Positions 34,648 through 43,993 are shown, counted from the stretch's first letter. The stretch: 45,284 bases of DNA from Secundilactobacillus angelensis (GCF_012641075.1 NZ_JAAXLJ010000019.1:1-45284); one strand, 5' to 3'. Numbers and translations: made by a program. The notes: generated by a model from the letters alone, not told the origin.

Positions 34648-35116
34648 TACTTTCAGTAGCCTCCTTTGTTTGACGAGTTCGAAATACCTGAAGTTGTGCA
34701 TCAACGTCTGAATCTTGCAATGCAATAATCTCTGCCGCTAATAAGGCAGCGTTCTTTGCGCCCGCACTACCGATAGCAACCGTTGCAACCGGTACTCCGG
34801 ACGGCATTTGAACGATTGAAAGCAACGAATCCATCCCATTCAGTGCTTTAGATTGGATTGGAATACCGATCACTGGCAATGTCGTGTTAGCTGCTAACAT
34901 ACCGGGCAAATGAGCCGCCCCACCCGCTGCTGCTATGATTACTTGATAATGTTCGTCTTTTGCCGTTTCACCAAAATGCTGCAGTTCACGTGGCATCCGA
35001 TGAGCGGATATGACATGGCTGTCGTAACTAACGTGTAACTCGGTAAGCAGATTGGCCGTAGCTTTAACCTGTGGCCAATCGGAAATTGATCCCATTACAA
35101 GTGCAACTTGCATCAT
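34631..35116 (-). CDS. purE: N5-CAIR mutase PurE
   Basis: The product is 161 residues. It converts N5-CAIR to CAIR. Motifs are VMGSISDWP, ISAHRMPREL, AAAGGAAHLPGMLAANT and VPVATVAIG; these mark a class I PurE that works with PurK. Three start codons are in a row (TTG, ATG, ATG); I use the first ATG at 35116 because GGAG lies 6-8 nt upstream. First gene of the pur operon; PurBoxes and a promoter lie just upstream. Confidence 0.96.
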   Translation of the reverse strand: MMQVALVMGSISDWPQVKATANLLTELHVSYDSHVISAHRMPRELQHFGETAKDEHYQVIIAAAGGAAHLPGMLAANTTLPVIGIPIQSKALNGMDSLLSIVQMPSGVPVATVAIGSAGAKNAALLAAEIIALQDSDVDAQLQVFRTRQTKEATESNDQLQ

Positions 35117-35144
35117 CAAAATCTCCTTTGCCTTTTATACCCAT

Positions 35145-35221
35145 AGATTAACAAGTGTTATCGTAAGTGTCAACACAAAAATCGAACTATATCATTACTT
35201 GTATATTTAATGTTCGTTATT
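35145..35221 (-). promoter_or_regulatory. pur operon promoter with two inverted PurBoxes
   Basis: On the minus strand AATAACGAACATT (35221-35209) and, in opposite orientation, AAAATCGAACTAT (plus strand 35178-35190) each match the PurBox AWWWCCGAACWWT at 12 of 13 positions, 18 nt apart. A -35 TTGACA (35173-35168) and a weaker -10 TAATCT (35150-35145, 17 nt) follow. This is the classic arrangement for PurR, responding to PRPP. The purR gene is not in the window. Confidence 0.85.
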
Positions 35222-35280
35222 AAATCGTTTTATGTTGTTGATTCCACCCAACATGCAGTGGATGCCACAACTAGGTCACC

Positions 35281-35330
35281 AAAAAAGGACCTAGTAACAG
35301 TCCCTGATTTTGACTGTTACTAAGTCCTTT
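35281..35330 (-). terminator. Terminator of leuS
   Basis: A 19-bp stem with one mismatch (35284-35302 with 35312-35330; GTAACAGTC/GACTGTTAC core) is followed on the minus strand by six T (35286-35281). It separates leuS from the purE promoter. Confidence 0.85.
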
Positions 35331-35345
35331 AATTTTAATTTGAGG

Positions 35346-37769
35346 TTACTTTCCGATAACAATATTCACGATTTTCTTTGGTACAACGATGACTTTCTTA
35401 ATATCATGACCATCCGTGAAAGCTTTCACTGAATCGTCAGCTAATGCCGTCTTTTGAACGGCTTCGTTATCAGCATCAGTTGCAACCTTGATGTGACCGC
35501 GAACTTTACCGTTTACTTGAACGGCTAATTCAAGTTCATCAACAACCAATTTTGATTCATCATAAGTTGGCCATTTAGCATAAGCAATCGTATTATCATG
35601 ACCCATAATTGACCAAAGCTCTTCGGTAATGTGAGGCGCAATCGGTGCCAGCATCTTCACTAAGCCTTCCATGTATACCAGTGGCAGACTATCAGCTTTA
35701 TAAGCTTCGTTAACAAAGACCATCATTTGAGAAATAGCCACGTTAAACCGCAGTTCTTTCATGTCCTCTGTAACCGTCTTGACAGTCTGGTTGTAAATTA
35801 AATCTAACTTACCGTCATTAATGGTGGTTACCCGGTCACGCAAATGGTTATTATCATCAATGATTAAACGCCAAACCCGATCAAGCCAACGGTAAGCTCC
35901 AGCAATTCCTTCAGTACTCCAAGGTTTTGAGCCTTCCAAAGGACCCATAAACATTTCGTAAACTCGCAGTGTGTCAGCACCGTACTTGTCTACAATTTCA
36001 TCTGGGTTGACAACGTTGCCCTTGGACTTAGACATCTTTTCGTGGTTGGTACCAAGAATCATACCTTGGTTAACCAGTTTCTGGAAAGGTTCCTTAGTTG
36101 GAACGACGCCGATATCATACAGGAACTTGTGCCAGAACCGGGCGTACAGCAAATGCAGCACAGCATGTTCAGCACCACCAATGTATAAATCTACGGGCAT
36201 CCAGTACTTCAATTTCTCAGGATCAGCAATCATCTTATCGTTCTTTGGATCAATATAGCGCAGGAAGTACCACGAACTACCAGCCCATTGAGGCATGGTG
36301 TTCGTCTCACGTTTCCCCTTGCGACCATTCTCATCCACAACGTTGACCCAGTCATCTACGTTAGCCAATGGGCTTTCACCGGTACCCGAGGGCTCCAACT
36401 GCTTAGTAGCAGGCAGGCGCAATGGTAACTCGTCTTCAGGCACTAATGTGGTTTCACCATCTTCCCAGTGAATCACTGGAATTGGTTCACCCCAGTAACG
36501 TTGACGTGAGAAAATCCAATCACGCAAACGGTAATTGACCTTCTTCTTACCTGCATCGTGCTCTTCTAGCCAGTCGATGGCAGCCTTAATGGCCGTCTTC
36601 TTATCCATCCCGTTTAAGAAACCGGAATTGATATGCTGACCATCACCGGTATAAGCGGCTTCTTCGACGTTGCCGCCTTCAATAACTGGCTTAATGGGCA
36701 AGTTGAACTTGTGTGCGAACTCGTAGTCACGGTCATCATGAGCAGGAACGGCCATGATTGCACCAGTTCCGTATGAGGCCAAGACATAGTCACCGATCCA
36801 GATCGGCAATTTTTCGCCGTTGATTGGGTTGATGCCATAAGCACCAGTGAACACACCAGTCTTGTTCTTGTTTAAATCAGTCCGTTCCAAATCAGAACGA
36901 CTTTCGATTTCTTCCTTATAGGCAGCCACTTCATCAGCGTGTTCTGGCGTCGTAATTTGATCAACCAGATCATGTTCTGGTGCCAAGACCATGTATGAGG
37001 CACCAAATAACGTATCTGGTCGCGTTGTATAAACTTCAATCTGCTTATCTTCGTCGCCAGCAACCTTAAAGAAGACACTGGCCCCTTCAGAACGGCCAAT
37101 CCAGTTACGTTGCTGCTCCTTGATGCTTTCAGGCCAGTCAAGGTCATCTAAGTCCTTAAGCAAACGGTCCGCATACTTAGTGATCCGCAAAACCCATTGT
37201 GTCATTGGTACCCGGTATACAGGGTAACCGCCACGTTCAGTCTTGCCATCAACAACTTCTTCATTGGCAACCACGGTACCACCCATGAAATCAGGAGCCC
37301 AGTTCACCATGATCTTATCTTCATAAGCGAGACCCTTTTTATATAATTGTTCAAAGATCCACTGAGTCCATTTGTAATAACCTGGATCAGTAGTGTTAAC
37401 TTCGCGATCCCAGTCGTATGAAAAGCCCAATGACTTAATTTGACGCTTGAAGGTCTTAATGTTTTGAGCCGTGAAGTCCTTAGGATTGTGACCCGTCTTC
37501 AACGCATACTGCTCCGCCGGTAACCCAAAAGCATCCCAACCCATTGGATGCAAAACATTGTAACCCTGCATCCGCTTCATCCGAGATACGATATCAGTAG
37601 CCGTATAGCCTTCAGGGTGTCCCACGTGAAGTCCCTGACCAGATGGATACGGAAACATATCTAGTGCATAAAACTTTGGCTTTGATTGTTCATCAGAAGT
37701 TTTAAAAGTTTTATGTTCCTTCCAATAATGCTGCCATTTTCGTTCAATAATACTGTGATTGTAAGCCAA
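35346..37769 (-). CDS. leuS: Leucyl-tRNA synthetase
   Basis: The product is 807 residues, a class I synthetase. The HIGH motif is HVGHP within [17 protein letters not shown], and the KMSKS motif is [10 protein letters not shown]; the CP1 editing domain lies between (about 225-420), and a tRNA-binding C-terminal domain ends [13 protein letters not shown]. The start is TTG at 37769, supported by AAGGGAG 9 nt upstream and by the normal N-terminus [12 protein letters not shown]; frames further upstream run through the T-box terminator. Expression should be controlled by the leucine T-box leader. Confidence 0.97.
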   Translation of the reverse strand: MAYNHSIIERKWQHYWKEHKTFKTSDEQSKPKFYALDMFPYPSGQGLHVGHPEGYTATDIVSRMKRMQGYNVLHPMGWDAFGLPAEQYALKTGHNPKDFTAQNIKTFKRQIKSLGFSYDWDREVNTTDPGYYKWTQWIFEQLYKKGLAYEDKIMVNWAPDFMGGTVVANEEVVDGKTERGGYPVYRVPMTQWVLRITKYADRLLKDLDDLDWPESIKEQQRNWIGRSEGASVFFKVAGDEDKQIEVYTTRPDTLFGASYMVLAPEHDLVDQITTPEHADEVAAYKEEIESRSDLERTDLNKNKTGVFTGAYGINPINGEKLPIWIGDYVLASYGTGAIMAVPAHDDRDYEFAHKFNLPIKPVIEGGNVEEAAYTGDGQHINSGFLNGMDKKTAIKAAIDWLEEHDAGKKKVNYRLRDWIFSRQRYWGEPIPVIHWEDGETTLVPEDELPLRLPATKQLEPSGTGESPLANVDDWVNVVDENGRKGKRETNTMPQWAGSSWYFLRYIDPKNDKMIADPEKLKYWMPVDLYIGGAEHAVLHLLYARFWHKFLYDIGVVPTKEPFQKLVNQGMILGTNHEKMSKSKGNVVNPDEIVDKYGADTLRVYEMFMGPLEGSKPWSTEGIAGAYRWLDRVWRLIIDDNNHLRDRVTTINDGKLDLIYNQTVKTVTEDMKELRFNVAISQMMVFVNEAYKADSLPLVYMEGLVKMLAPIAPHITEELWSIMGHDNTIAYAKWPTYDESKLVVDELELAVQVNGKVRGHIKVATDADNEAVQKTALADDSVKAFTDGHDIKKVIVVPKKIVNIVIGK

Positions 37770-37808
37770 ACAAATACGCTCCCTTTCTCTTATGTACAGC
37801 TGAAAACT

Positions 37809-38045
37809 AAAAAAGCCTACAAGAAAACAACGTTTCTTGTAGGACGGAATTTCCGCGGTACCACCTAACATTCCCGCAAACACGGGCTCTCATTATTTCG
37901 TAACGCGAAAATCACGTCTCAACTTACTTCAGTTCAGTTGAAAAACTCAGAGACGAGTTCGGTGCACAGTCGACGAATTCGCAACAGCCATCCGCTTTCT
38001 GAACGACGTCATACACCTAATAGTCCTCATCAGTCTTTAATTTTT
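37809..38045 (-). promoter_or_regulatory. T-box leader of leuS (CUC specifier)
   Basis: On the minus strand stem I starts near 38040, with the AG-bulge region GGTGTATGACG and the apical motif AGAAAGCGGATGG. The specifier loop GAACTC holds CUC (37957-37955) for tRNA-Leu(GAG). The T-box sequence AGGTGGTACCGCG is at 37866-37854. The terminator CCTACAAGAA/TTCTTGTAGG with a T-run is at 37843-37809. Uncharged tRNA-Leu should favour the antiterminator. Confidence 0.95.
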
Positions 38046-38058
38046 GTTCAGTGATTTC

Positions 38059-38087
38059 ATGGTACCAAATTTAAGTTTGAGAAGCAA
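38059..38087 (-). promoter_or_regulatory. leuS promoter
   Basis: TTGCTT (38087-38082) and TACCAT (38064-38059) are 17 nt apart on the minus strand, just upstream of the T-box leader. Confidence 0.55.
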
Positions 38088-38207
38088 GTCCATTTCACAA
38101 GAACCGGGGACATCATCAATCAATAAGCTGTGGATGGTGGGGTGATGAATCATTTAAATTAAACGACTATAATAAAATTAATCTCACTTACGAAAGGAAC
38201 CTCTAAT

Positions 38208-38774
38208 ATGAATCTTGAACCCGCCGTCAAATATAGCCATACACTGCTAAAACCGATTATCGCTCCTGGTGATACCGTTGTGGATGCTACTGTGGGTAAC
38301 GGCAATGATACTATTTTTCTCGCCAGCCTTGTAGGTAAAGCCGGCCACGTATTGGGCTTTGACATCCAACAACAGGCGTTAGACGAAACTGCCACCCAAC
38401 TAACGCTCACCGGAATGACAAACCAAGTTCAGTTGATTCATGATGGTCATGAACACCTTGAACAATATCTAGCACCGCAGCAACAGCTTGCTGCCGCCAT
38501 CTTTAATCTTGGTTACTTACCAGGGGGCGACAAGCGGGTGATCACTCACGGAGATAAAACCCTGAGCGCACTGACAGCTTGTTTAACCCACTTACGGCGG
38601 GGCGGGATTGCCGCTCTAGTCGTGTATTACGGTCATCCTGGTGGTGAACAGGAAAAAGAAATGGTACTCGAATATGTTAAAAGATTGGATCAGCATACCT
38701 ATTCAGTCCTACAGTATGGTTTTATCAACCAGATTCATGAACCACCGTTTTTGCTGGCAATTCAGAAACGCTGA
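38208..38774 (+). CDS. mnmM: tRNA mnm5s2U methyltransferase MnmM (YtqB family)
   Basis: The product is 188 residues, a SAM-dependent Rossmann methyltransferase. The SAM loop is VVDATVGNGNDTIFLA (about 24-39), motif II is VLGFDIQQQAL, and the family signature is FNLGYLPGGDK in the middle, followed by VVYYGHPGG. YtqB/MnmM proteins methylate nm5s2U to mnm5s2U at the tRNA wobble position in Gram-positive bacteria; that role is assigned by family. GGAACC-type ribosome binding site (AAAGGAACC) precedes the ATG. Monocistronic with its own terminator. Confidence 0.9.
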   Translation: MNLEPAVKYSHTLLKPIIAPGDTVVDATVGNGNDTIFLASLVGKAGHVLGFDIQQQALDETATQLTLTGMTNQVQLIHDGHEHLEQYLAPQQQLAAAIFNLGYLPGGDKRVITHGDKTLSALTACLTHLRRGGIAALVVYYGHPGGEQEKEMVLEYVKRLDQHTYSVLQYGFINQIHEPPFLLAIQKR

Positions 38775-38780
38775 TATCAC

Positions 38781-38828
38781 AAAAGGCTTTGAATCTGCAC
38801 CCACTGGGTAACGGCTCCAAAGCCTTTT
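38781..38828. terminator. Bidirectional terminator after mnmM
   Basis: AAAAGGCTTTG (38781-38791) pairs perfectly with CAAAGCCTTTT (38818-38828); the long interior loop contains some further pairing. Shared with the convergent DUF960-like gene. Confidence 0.75.
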
Positions 38829-38830
38829 AA

Positions 38831-39136
38831 TTACATTTCTTCCTTAGGTAACATCACGATCTGGCTACTACCATCATCGTAAACCCATAGTGCGCCAGGA
38901 AAACTTTCGGCGTAAGGAAACGGTGTATCAAAGCTGGCAACCACCTCATCGTGTTGTGTGAAATCAAAGGTTAAATGATTATTATGGTTTGTTAAATTAA
39001 ACCCAATGATTTCGCCTAATTGAAACATACCTTGTAAATTATTATCAATAATGTACCAAATTTGATCAATAATTTCGCCAGGTAAAGAATTGACAATTCC
39101 AAAACTGGCATATCTAGGACGATTGTTTTCAAACAA
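38831..39136 (-). CDS. DUF960-like small protein
   Basis: The product is 101 residues, acidic, without signal or membrane segment. The pattern RYASFGIVNSLPGEIIDQIWYIIDNN in outline, followed by MFQLGEIIGF and a strand-rich second half, resembles DUF960 proteins of Firmicutes, whose role is unknown. It starts with TTG at 39136; the ribosome binding site is weak (AAAGTGAG about 9 nt upstream) and the nearest in-frame ATG is far inside, so the start is uncertain by a few codons. Confidence 0.6.
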   Translation of the reverse strand: MFENNRPRYASFGIVNSLPGEIIDQIWYIIDNNLQGMFQLGEIIGFNLTNHNNHLTFDFTQHDEVVASFDTPFPYAESFPGALWVYDDGSSQIVMLPKEEM

Positions 39137-39197
39137 GTAGATCGTCTCACTTTCTGTTTAGATCTGGTAATAATTATACTTCATTTATCCAAAAATA

Positions 39198-40664
39198 TCA
39201 GGCTTCAGGCTTATCCAAACGATCCAGTTGGTTGATGAGGTAGCTTAAAACAACAAGGCCAAGTGCCACAATAAAAATCCAGTGTAATCCACTATAAAGT
39301 ATCTGCCGCAGTGGTTTTAACAACGTGTGACTTAAATATTTAGCTGTCTGAGGATTGATCAGACGATTCATCATGTTCAAATTAGTCCCCTGATGCGCTG
39401 CCACGCCGCCTGCCATTTTGACGTTCATAATAATACCGAAGACTGAAATCATCAGTGTTTGGCCTAACGTTCTCGCAAGTGTATTCAGAGACGTTGCTAC
39501 CCCAACATCTTCCTTAGGTACTTGATTTTGGACCGTAACAGTTGTAGTCGTGATAGTGATTCCAAAACCAGTCCCGCAAATCGCTGCAATCACGAAAAAG
39601 GTCCAGAATGGTGTTGCCTGAGGTGCCATGGCCATGGCTAAACCACCAACCAAAATAAAGGTCAAACTGAAATTAATGATTTGTTTTGGTGAACGATTCA
39701 GCAATAGCTTACCAGCAATAAACGAACCCACAATCCACATGAGTGAACTCGGTGTGATGGCAAACCCAGCTAAAGACGCTGGTAATCCCAGAAGTCCTTG
39801 TGTCCAAGTGGGCAGGTATACCTCAAAGCCCATCAAAAAACCACTAATTAAAGCGGCCACCATATTTTGAGTTACAAACGTGCGAATTTTAAAGAGCTTG
39901 AGTGGAATAATCGGGTTTTCCACTCGATTTTCTTGGCGAATAAAGCCATAGAAACTGAATGCAGAAATCAGCAGACTGATAGCTAAACTTAGCCAATTAA
40001 TTTGAACGTCTCCCAACACTTGGAAACCAAACATCAGGGCCAGGAGTGCCACCGAAAGCCAAATGCTTCCTAGGATATCCAGCGACTGGGTCGTTTTTCG
40101 TGGTTTCTCTTTTAAGAATATCCAAATCCCCAACATTGCAAGCAATCCCACTGGGATATTAATGAAAAAGATCCAATGCCAGGACATTTGATCCACAATA
40201 AACCCGCCTAACAGCGGTGCGACGATTGAAGCTATCCCCCATGCTGACCCGTTAAAGCCCATCACTTTCGCTCGTTTTTCAAACGGGTAAATATCAGCAA
40301 TAATTGTAAATGAAATTGGCATAATAGAACCAGCACCAATTCCCTGAACTGCTCGCCAAATGATCAGCTCTGTCATACTGTTCGACATACCCGATAGTGT
40401 CGAACCAATAATGAAGATTGCTAGCCCAAAAAGAAATAACCTTTTACGGCCAAACATATCGGATAATTTTCCATAAATGGGTGTTGCCATGGCATTGGTC
40501 AATAAGAAGATTGAAAAGACCCAATTCATTAACGCGACGCCACTCAAATCACCAACGATCGTGGGCATTGCAGTTGAAACAATCGTCCCTTCGATAGCAC
40601 TCATAAACGTTGCAATAAAGATGGCGCCCGTCACTAACGGGACATTGGTTTTGCTTGAACTCAT
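39198..40664 (-). CDS. MFS multidrug exporter, DHA2 (14-TM) family
   Basis: The product is 488 residues with 14 predicted membrane helices. Motif D1 and the DHA2 start read ATFMSAIEGTIVSTAMPTI in outline; motif A is GKLSDMFGRKR; motif B includes WRAVQGIGAG; motif C is GSAWGIASIVAPLLGG. Proton-driven export of drugs or other toxic compounds (EmrB/QacA type) is expected; the substrate is unknown. GTGAGG lies 7 nt before the ATG. An inverted repeat sits just upstream. It lies downstream of metK but is separated from it by a terminator. Confidence 0.93.
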   Translation of the reverse strand: MSSSKTNVPLVTGAIFIATFMSAIEGTIVSTAMPTIVGDLSGVALMNWVFSIFLLTNAMATPIYGKLSDMFGRKRLFLFGLAIFIIGSTLSGMSNSMTELIIWRAVQGIGAGSIMPISFTIIADIYPFEKRAKVMGFNGSAWGIASIVAPLLGGFIVDQMSWHWIFFINIPVGLLAMLGIWIFLKEKPRKTTQSLDILGSIWLSVALLALMFGFQVLGDVQINWLSLAISLLISAFSFYGFIRQENRVENPIIPLKLFKIRTFVTQNMVAALISGFLMGFEVYLPTWTQGLLGLPASLAGFAITPSSLMWIVGSFIAGKLLLNRSPKQIINFSLTFILVGGLAMAMAPQATPFWTFFVIAAICGTGFGITITTTTVTVQNQVPKEDVGVATSLNTLARTLGQTLMISVFGIIMNVKMAGGVAAHQGTNLNMMNRLINPQTAKYLSHTLLKPLRQILYSGLHWIFIVALGLVVLSYLINQLDRLDKPEA

Positions 40665-40680
40665 AGTTTTTCCTCACTTA

Positions 40681-40703
40681 GCGTTAGCCCACACCCCTAA
40701 CGC
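40681..40703. repeat. Inverted repeat before the MFS exporter gene
   Basis: GCGTTAG (40681-40687) and CTAACGC (40697-40703) are perfect 7-bp arms around 9 nt, 17 nt before the exporter start. It may be an operator for a drug-responsive repressor; no T-run follows. Confidence 0.45.
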
Positions 40704-40730
40704 AATTTAAGAGTCAAATACTCTCGCCAC

Positions 40731-40764
40731 AAAAATAACGACCAGCCCGAAAGTTAGTCGTTAT
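40731..40764 (-). terminator. Terminator of metK
   Basis: On the minus strand ATAACGAC/GTCGTTAT (40764-40757 and 40742-40735) form an 8-bp stem with a 14-nt loop, followed by T-rich sequence (40735-40731). Confidence 0.8.
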
Positions 40765-40782
40765 CTGTAATAAAAATTGAAT

Positions 40783-41991
40783 TTATTTGCTTACTGCCTG
40801 ATTCTGCTTAAGCACGTTTTTCAATTCATCGACTTTATCTGTATGTTCCCAAGGTAAGTCAATATCGGTCCGGCCAAAGTGACCATAAGCTGCAGTTTGC
40901 TTATAGATTGGCCGCTTCAAGTCCAGCATTTGAATAATACCAGCAGGTCGCAGATCAAAAATCTGACGAACGGCCTTGGTTAATTCAACTTCTGAAACTT
41001 TCCCAGTACCAAAAGTATTTAGCGAAACTGATACCGGTTGAGCCACACCAATAGCGTATGCTAACTGGACTTCCACTTGGTGAGCTAAGCCAGCAGCAAC
41101 GATATTCTTAGCAATATAACGCGCTGCATAACTAGCTGAGCGGTCAACCTTTGTTGCGTCCTTACCAGAAAAGGCACCGCCACCATGATGGGCATAACCG
41201 CCGTAAGTATCAACAATCACTTTCCGACCAGTTAAACCGGCGTCTCCTTGGGGACCACCAATAACAAATCGACCAGTTGGGTTAATCAAGTAACGGGTAT
41301 CTGCATCCAATAGATTGGCTGGAATAACCGGCTTGATTACCTTTTCGATGACATCCTTGCGAATCTGATCTAATGTTGCCGACTCAGCGTGCTGAGTACT
41401 TAAGACGATAGTATCAACCCGAGCAGGCTTTCCGTCATCATCATATTCAACTGTCACTTCGGATTTTGCATCAGGACCAAGATAGTCAAGTATGCTTTCC
41501 TTCCGAACCTTGGCAATGCGCTGCATCAACTGATGTGCCAATGAAATGGCTAAGGGCATTAGCTCAGGTGTTTCATCAATCGCATAACCAAACATGAGCC
41601 CTTGGTCGCCAGCACCAATCTGATCGAGTGGATCTGTTTCACCATCACGCTTTTCGAGGGCGTCATCAACCCCTTGGGCGATGTCTGGTGATTGTTCGTC
41701 GATTGCCACTAAAACAGCGCAATTGTCGCCGTCAAATCCGTACTTGCCATCGGTATAACCAATTTCCTTGATGGTTTCACGAACGATATGCTGGATGTCA
41801 ACGTAGGCACTAGTCGAAATTTCACCAAATACCAGAACTAAGCCGGTAGTTACTGAAGTCTCACAGGCAACCCGGGCATCTGGATCTTGGGTCAGCATTG
41901 CATCCAAAATAGCATCGCTAATTTGGTCAGCAATCTTATCAGGATGTCCTTCAGAGACAGATTCTGACGTAAATAAATGTCTTTCTTGCAT
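40783..41991 (-). CDS. metK: S-adenosylmethionine synthetase
   Basis: The product is 402 residues. It makes SAM from methionine and ATP. Motifs are [17 protein letters not shown] near the N-terminus, [12 protein letters not shown], and the phosphate loop [22 protein letters not shown] in outline. GGGGGA precedes the ATG by 9 nt and is the sequence sequestered by the SMK-box riboswitch, so translation should fall when SAM is plentiful. Confidence 0.98.
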   Translation of the reverse strand: MQERHLFTSESVSEGHPDKIADQISDAILDAMLTQDPDARVACETSVTTGLVLVFGEISTSAYVDIQHIVRETIKEIGYTDGKYGFDGDNCAVLVAIDEQSPDIAQGVDDALEKRDGETDPLDQIGAGDQGLMFGYAIDETPELMPLAISLAHQLMQRIAKVRKESILDYLGPDAKSEVTVEYDDDGKPARVDTIVLSTQHAESATLDQIRKDVIEKVIKPVIPANLLDADTRYLINPTGRFVIGGPQGDAGLTGRKVIVDTYGGYAHHGGGAFSGKDATKVDRSASYAARYIAKNIVAAGLAHQVEVQLAYAIGVAQPVSVSLNTFGTGKVSEVELTKAVRQIFDLRPAGIIQMLDLKRPIYKQTAAYGHFGRTDIDLPWEHTDKVDELKNVLKQNQAVSK

Positions 41992-42000
41992 TGTAAAAAT

Positions 42001-42067
42001 TCCCCCAATATTATTTTTCGGTTACAAGGCATCTTCACTAAGTCAGGCTAGTGAATCCTATCGGGAA
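42001..42067 (-). promoter_or_regulatory. SMK-box (SAM-III) riboswitch of metK
   Basis: On the minus strand TTCCCGATAGGAT (from 42067) is followed by a hairpin TTCACTA...TAGTGAA, then GATGCCTTGTAACCGAAA and the Shine-Dalgarno GGGGGA ending at 42001. The conserved core matches the Enterococcus faecalis SMK box. SAM binding pairs TTCCC with the GGGGGA and blocks ribosome entry. Confidence 0.95.
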
Positions 42068-42149
42068 TGAAGACTCATAACTGTATTATTTTAACACAAT
42101 TATTTCAGCTTCGAAAGTTACCTTATAACTTACTGAAAACTTTTGAGAG

Positions 42150-42177
42150 TTGACCCAAGACCTGAAAATGGTAAGCT
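42150..42177 (+). promoter_or_regulatory. Possible promoter of the membrane protein gene
   Basis: TTGACC (42150-42155) and TAAGCT (42172-42177) are 16 nt apart. The -35 is good and the -10 is weak. Confidence 0.4.
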
Positions 42178-42208
42178 ATTCTATATCACAAAAAAGGAAC
42201 TATCGACT

Positions 42209-42928
42209 ATGTTAGAAAAGATCGAAGCGTTTATCGTTCATCATCGACGATTGATTCAAGGGTTATTCTTCGGGTTCATCGAAATGAGCGGCTTATTACT
42301 CTATGCAAACGCTAATTCATTTCAATCCTATACCCAACCGCAGCAACTCCCCTTACTGGTTCTTGCATTAACAACCATTTTAATTTTCATTTCCCTTTAT
42401 GTTCTAAAAACAACTTCATCAGCCAGTAAAACAGCTCCAATAGTGCTTTTACTGACCATCGCTTTCATCATATTAAGCATCTTTAAACTGCCAACTTTCG
42501 TTAATATCATCAACGGACTGGCCATTGTTGTACTCCTACTAATTCGGTATTTACCGAAGTGGTTCAATAATGAATTGGGCATCATGCTGTTATCACTAAT
42601 CTTATCCAGCCTAGCTGCAGGTAATTTTTTGTTGACCCACAACTATTTATCCACCGCCTATTTAACAACGATGATCCTACCGTTTTTGCTATTCATGTAT
42701 TTTTTTCTCCCTCAAAAAGCGTTCCACTTAATTCTCCTTCCGATTGGACTAATCATTTTAATTCTGGCATGGTTACTTTTCTCTCATTTGACTGTATCTG
42801 TTATTATGCTCTCAGTCATCGTGCTATTAATCTGGCTAGGTGTCCAAACGATACGACAACCATCTCCGTCACGAGGGTTACTGATTGCAGCATTATTACA
42901 AACCATCATTTTAGTCATCAGTCGTTAA
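42209..42928 (+). CDS. Multi-spanning membrane protein, unknown function
   Basis: The product is 239 residues, mostly hydrophobic, with about eight membrane helices joined by very short loops; only the first ~15 residues (MLEKIEAFIVHHRR) are clearly polar. There is no recognised motif. The ATG at 42209 is chosen because AAAAGGAAC lies upstream; the frame is open to 42143 but passes through the probable promoter. It is divergent from metK. No terminator is evident before the next plus-strand gene 94 nt away, so some co-expression is possible. Confidence 0.65.
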   Translation: MLEKIEAFIVHHRRLIQGLFFGFIEMSGLLLYANANSFQSYTQPQQLPLLVLALTTILIFISLYVLKTTSSASKTAPIVLLLTIAFIILSIFKLPTFVNIINGLAIVVLLLIRYLPKWFNNELGIMLLSLILSSLAAGNFLLTHNYLSTAYLTTMILPFLLFMYFFLPQKAFHLILLPIGLIILILAWLLFSHLTVSVIMLSVIVLLIWLGVQTIRQPSPSRGLLIAALLQTIILVISR

Positions 42929-42975
42929 TTAAAACTTTCTAAAGCTTCCAGTTAAATTTCATGATTGGCACTATT

Positions 42976-43004
42976 TTGTCATAAGATAGACTGTACAATA
43001 GCAT
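42976..43004 (+). promoter_or_regulatory. Possible promoter before the 124-residue gene
   Basis: TTGTCA (42976-42981) and TAGCAT (42999-43004) are 17 nt apart, just ahead of the GGGGGC ribosome binding site. Confidence 0.35.
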
Positions 43005-43022
43005 GATACTGGGGGCTTTATA

Positions 43023-43397
43023 GTGACACAAATTAAAATTGTTGGTGATATATGGTCCGGAAAGTTTCAGCCTGCACTAACGGGCAACCGGATTGTGGAC
43101 ACAGCCCTATTAACTCAATTTTGCTCGAAACTTGCAGACTGGCTTTCCGGTCAAAACATTAAATTACCGGTGAAAATTGAACACGATTTTTGTCTAGAAA
43201 CTGCTGTAAGCGATGGGACACTCTATTTGATTGATTCCAATATTCTCAACGCATTTCCTAAAGACGCCTTAAGACGAATTAATTTTCTAACAATAAAGCA
43301 CCAAAATTTTTTGCATGGCGATCCCATGGACATCTGCCAATCAGTTTTAGCCCGGTTAAAAACCGGCTTGAAATTACAACAAACAAAAAGGGGTTAG
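43023..43397 (+). CDS. Hypothetical protein, 124 residues
   Basis: The product is soluble, with mixed alpha/beta character: an N-terminal strand (QIKIVGDIW), a helix around LLTQFCSKLADWLSG, strands KLPVKIEHDF and GTLYLIDSNIL, and a C-terminal helix ending in a basic tail. Three cysteines are scattered and form no known motif. The start is GTG, with GGGGGC 6 nt upstream. I do not recognise a family. It ends at a perfect 19-bp hairpin shared with the convergent next gene. Confidence 0.6.
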   Translation: MTQIKIVGDIWSGKFQPALTGNRIVDTALLTQFCSKLADWLSGQNIKLPVKIEHDFCLETAVSDGTLYLIDSNILNAFPKDALRRINFLTIKHQNFLHGDPMDICQSVLARLKTGLKLQQTKRG

Positions 43398-43431
43398 GTA
43401 CAAAACATCTACTGTTTTGTACCTAACCCCT
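43387..43431. terminator. Perfect 19-bp hairpin between convergent genes
   Basis: Arms 43387-43405 and 43413-43431 (GGGGTTAGGTACAAAAC and its complement) pair without mismatch around a 7-nt loop. A short A-run on the left gives T's for the minus transcript; the plus side has only ATTTT somewhat later. Confidence 0.8.
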
Positions 43432-43440
43432 TGCTAATTT

Positions 43441-43851
43441 TCAGACGAAAAGACCAGGAAAAATAACGCAATGAACATACGGTTTGGCTATCTGTCTTAA
43501 TTCTGGCTCAAGATGATCGATAAAGTAGTCCTTTTCTACCTTCTTATTACCGATCCAGCCCACAAAATATTTCGGCCGGTAACGTTGATTAGCAATTTCA
43601 AAGGATTGATAAGTTTTTAACTGCGTTCCTCGATAAAAAACCTCTATTGTTGCAACCCCTTTAGTAATCTGCAACCGTTCGACTTGTTTAAGCTGATTAT
43701 TACGAACGTCAAATTGATGTTGATGAATTTCGTCCCTTAGATGTAATATGACTTCGATTTGGTTACTTGCTTTCAAAAACATTTGACTATTGTGTAATAG
43801 ATCAAGATATGAACTGATCAGTTCTTTCAGTGTCGTTTCACCGAAGAGCAT
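43441..43851 (-). CDS. Hypothetical protein, 136 residues
   Basis: The product is soluble, with an N-terminal helical part (LKELISSYLDLLHNSQMFLKASNQIEVILHL in outline) and a C-terminal part with strands (GVATIEVFYRG, RYRPKYFVGWIGN). There is no signal peptide and no recognised motif. The ATG at 43851 is chosen because AGGAGG lies 8 nt upstream; an in-frame TTG 13 codons earlier has no such site. It lies just downstream of the tRNA cluster on the same strand but beyond that cluster's terminator. Confidence 0.6.
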   Translation of the reverse strand: MLFGETTLKELISSYLDLLHNSQMFLKASNQIEVILHLRDEIHQHQFDVRNNQLKQVERLQITKGVATIEVFYRGTQLKTYQSFEIANQRYRPKYFVGWIGNKKVEKDYFIDHLEPELRQIAKPYVHCVIFPGLFV

Positions 43852-43953
43852 CCGGTTACCTCCTAAATTGTTGTCTAACAATTTTCGCAATCATACAATT
43901 TGATTGCACGCAAAGTATAACACGTTACATTGGTATAGACAACTAAAAGGCGT

Positions 43954-43985
43954 AAAAAAATTACCAAGCATTATTTGCTTGGTAA
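43954..43985 (-). terminator. Terminator of the rRNA-tRNA operon
   Basis: On the minus strand TTACCAAGCA/TGCTTGGTAA form a 10-bp perfect stem with a 5-nt loop, followed by seven T (43960-43954). It lies 8 nt after tRNA-Leu. Confidence 0.9.
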
Positions 43986-43993
43986 TTTTAAGA

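Noticed and set aside
35117-35345. Purine riboswitch upstream of purE
   Set aside because: No conserved purine aptamer core is present; two PurBoxes and a promoter explain the region.
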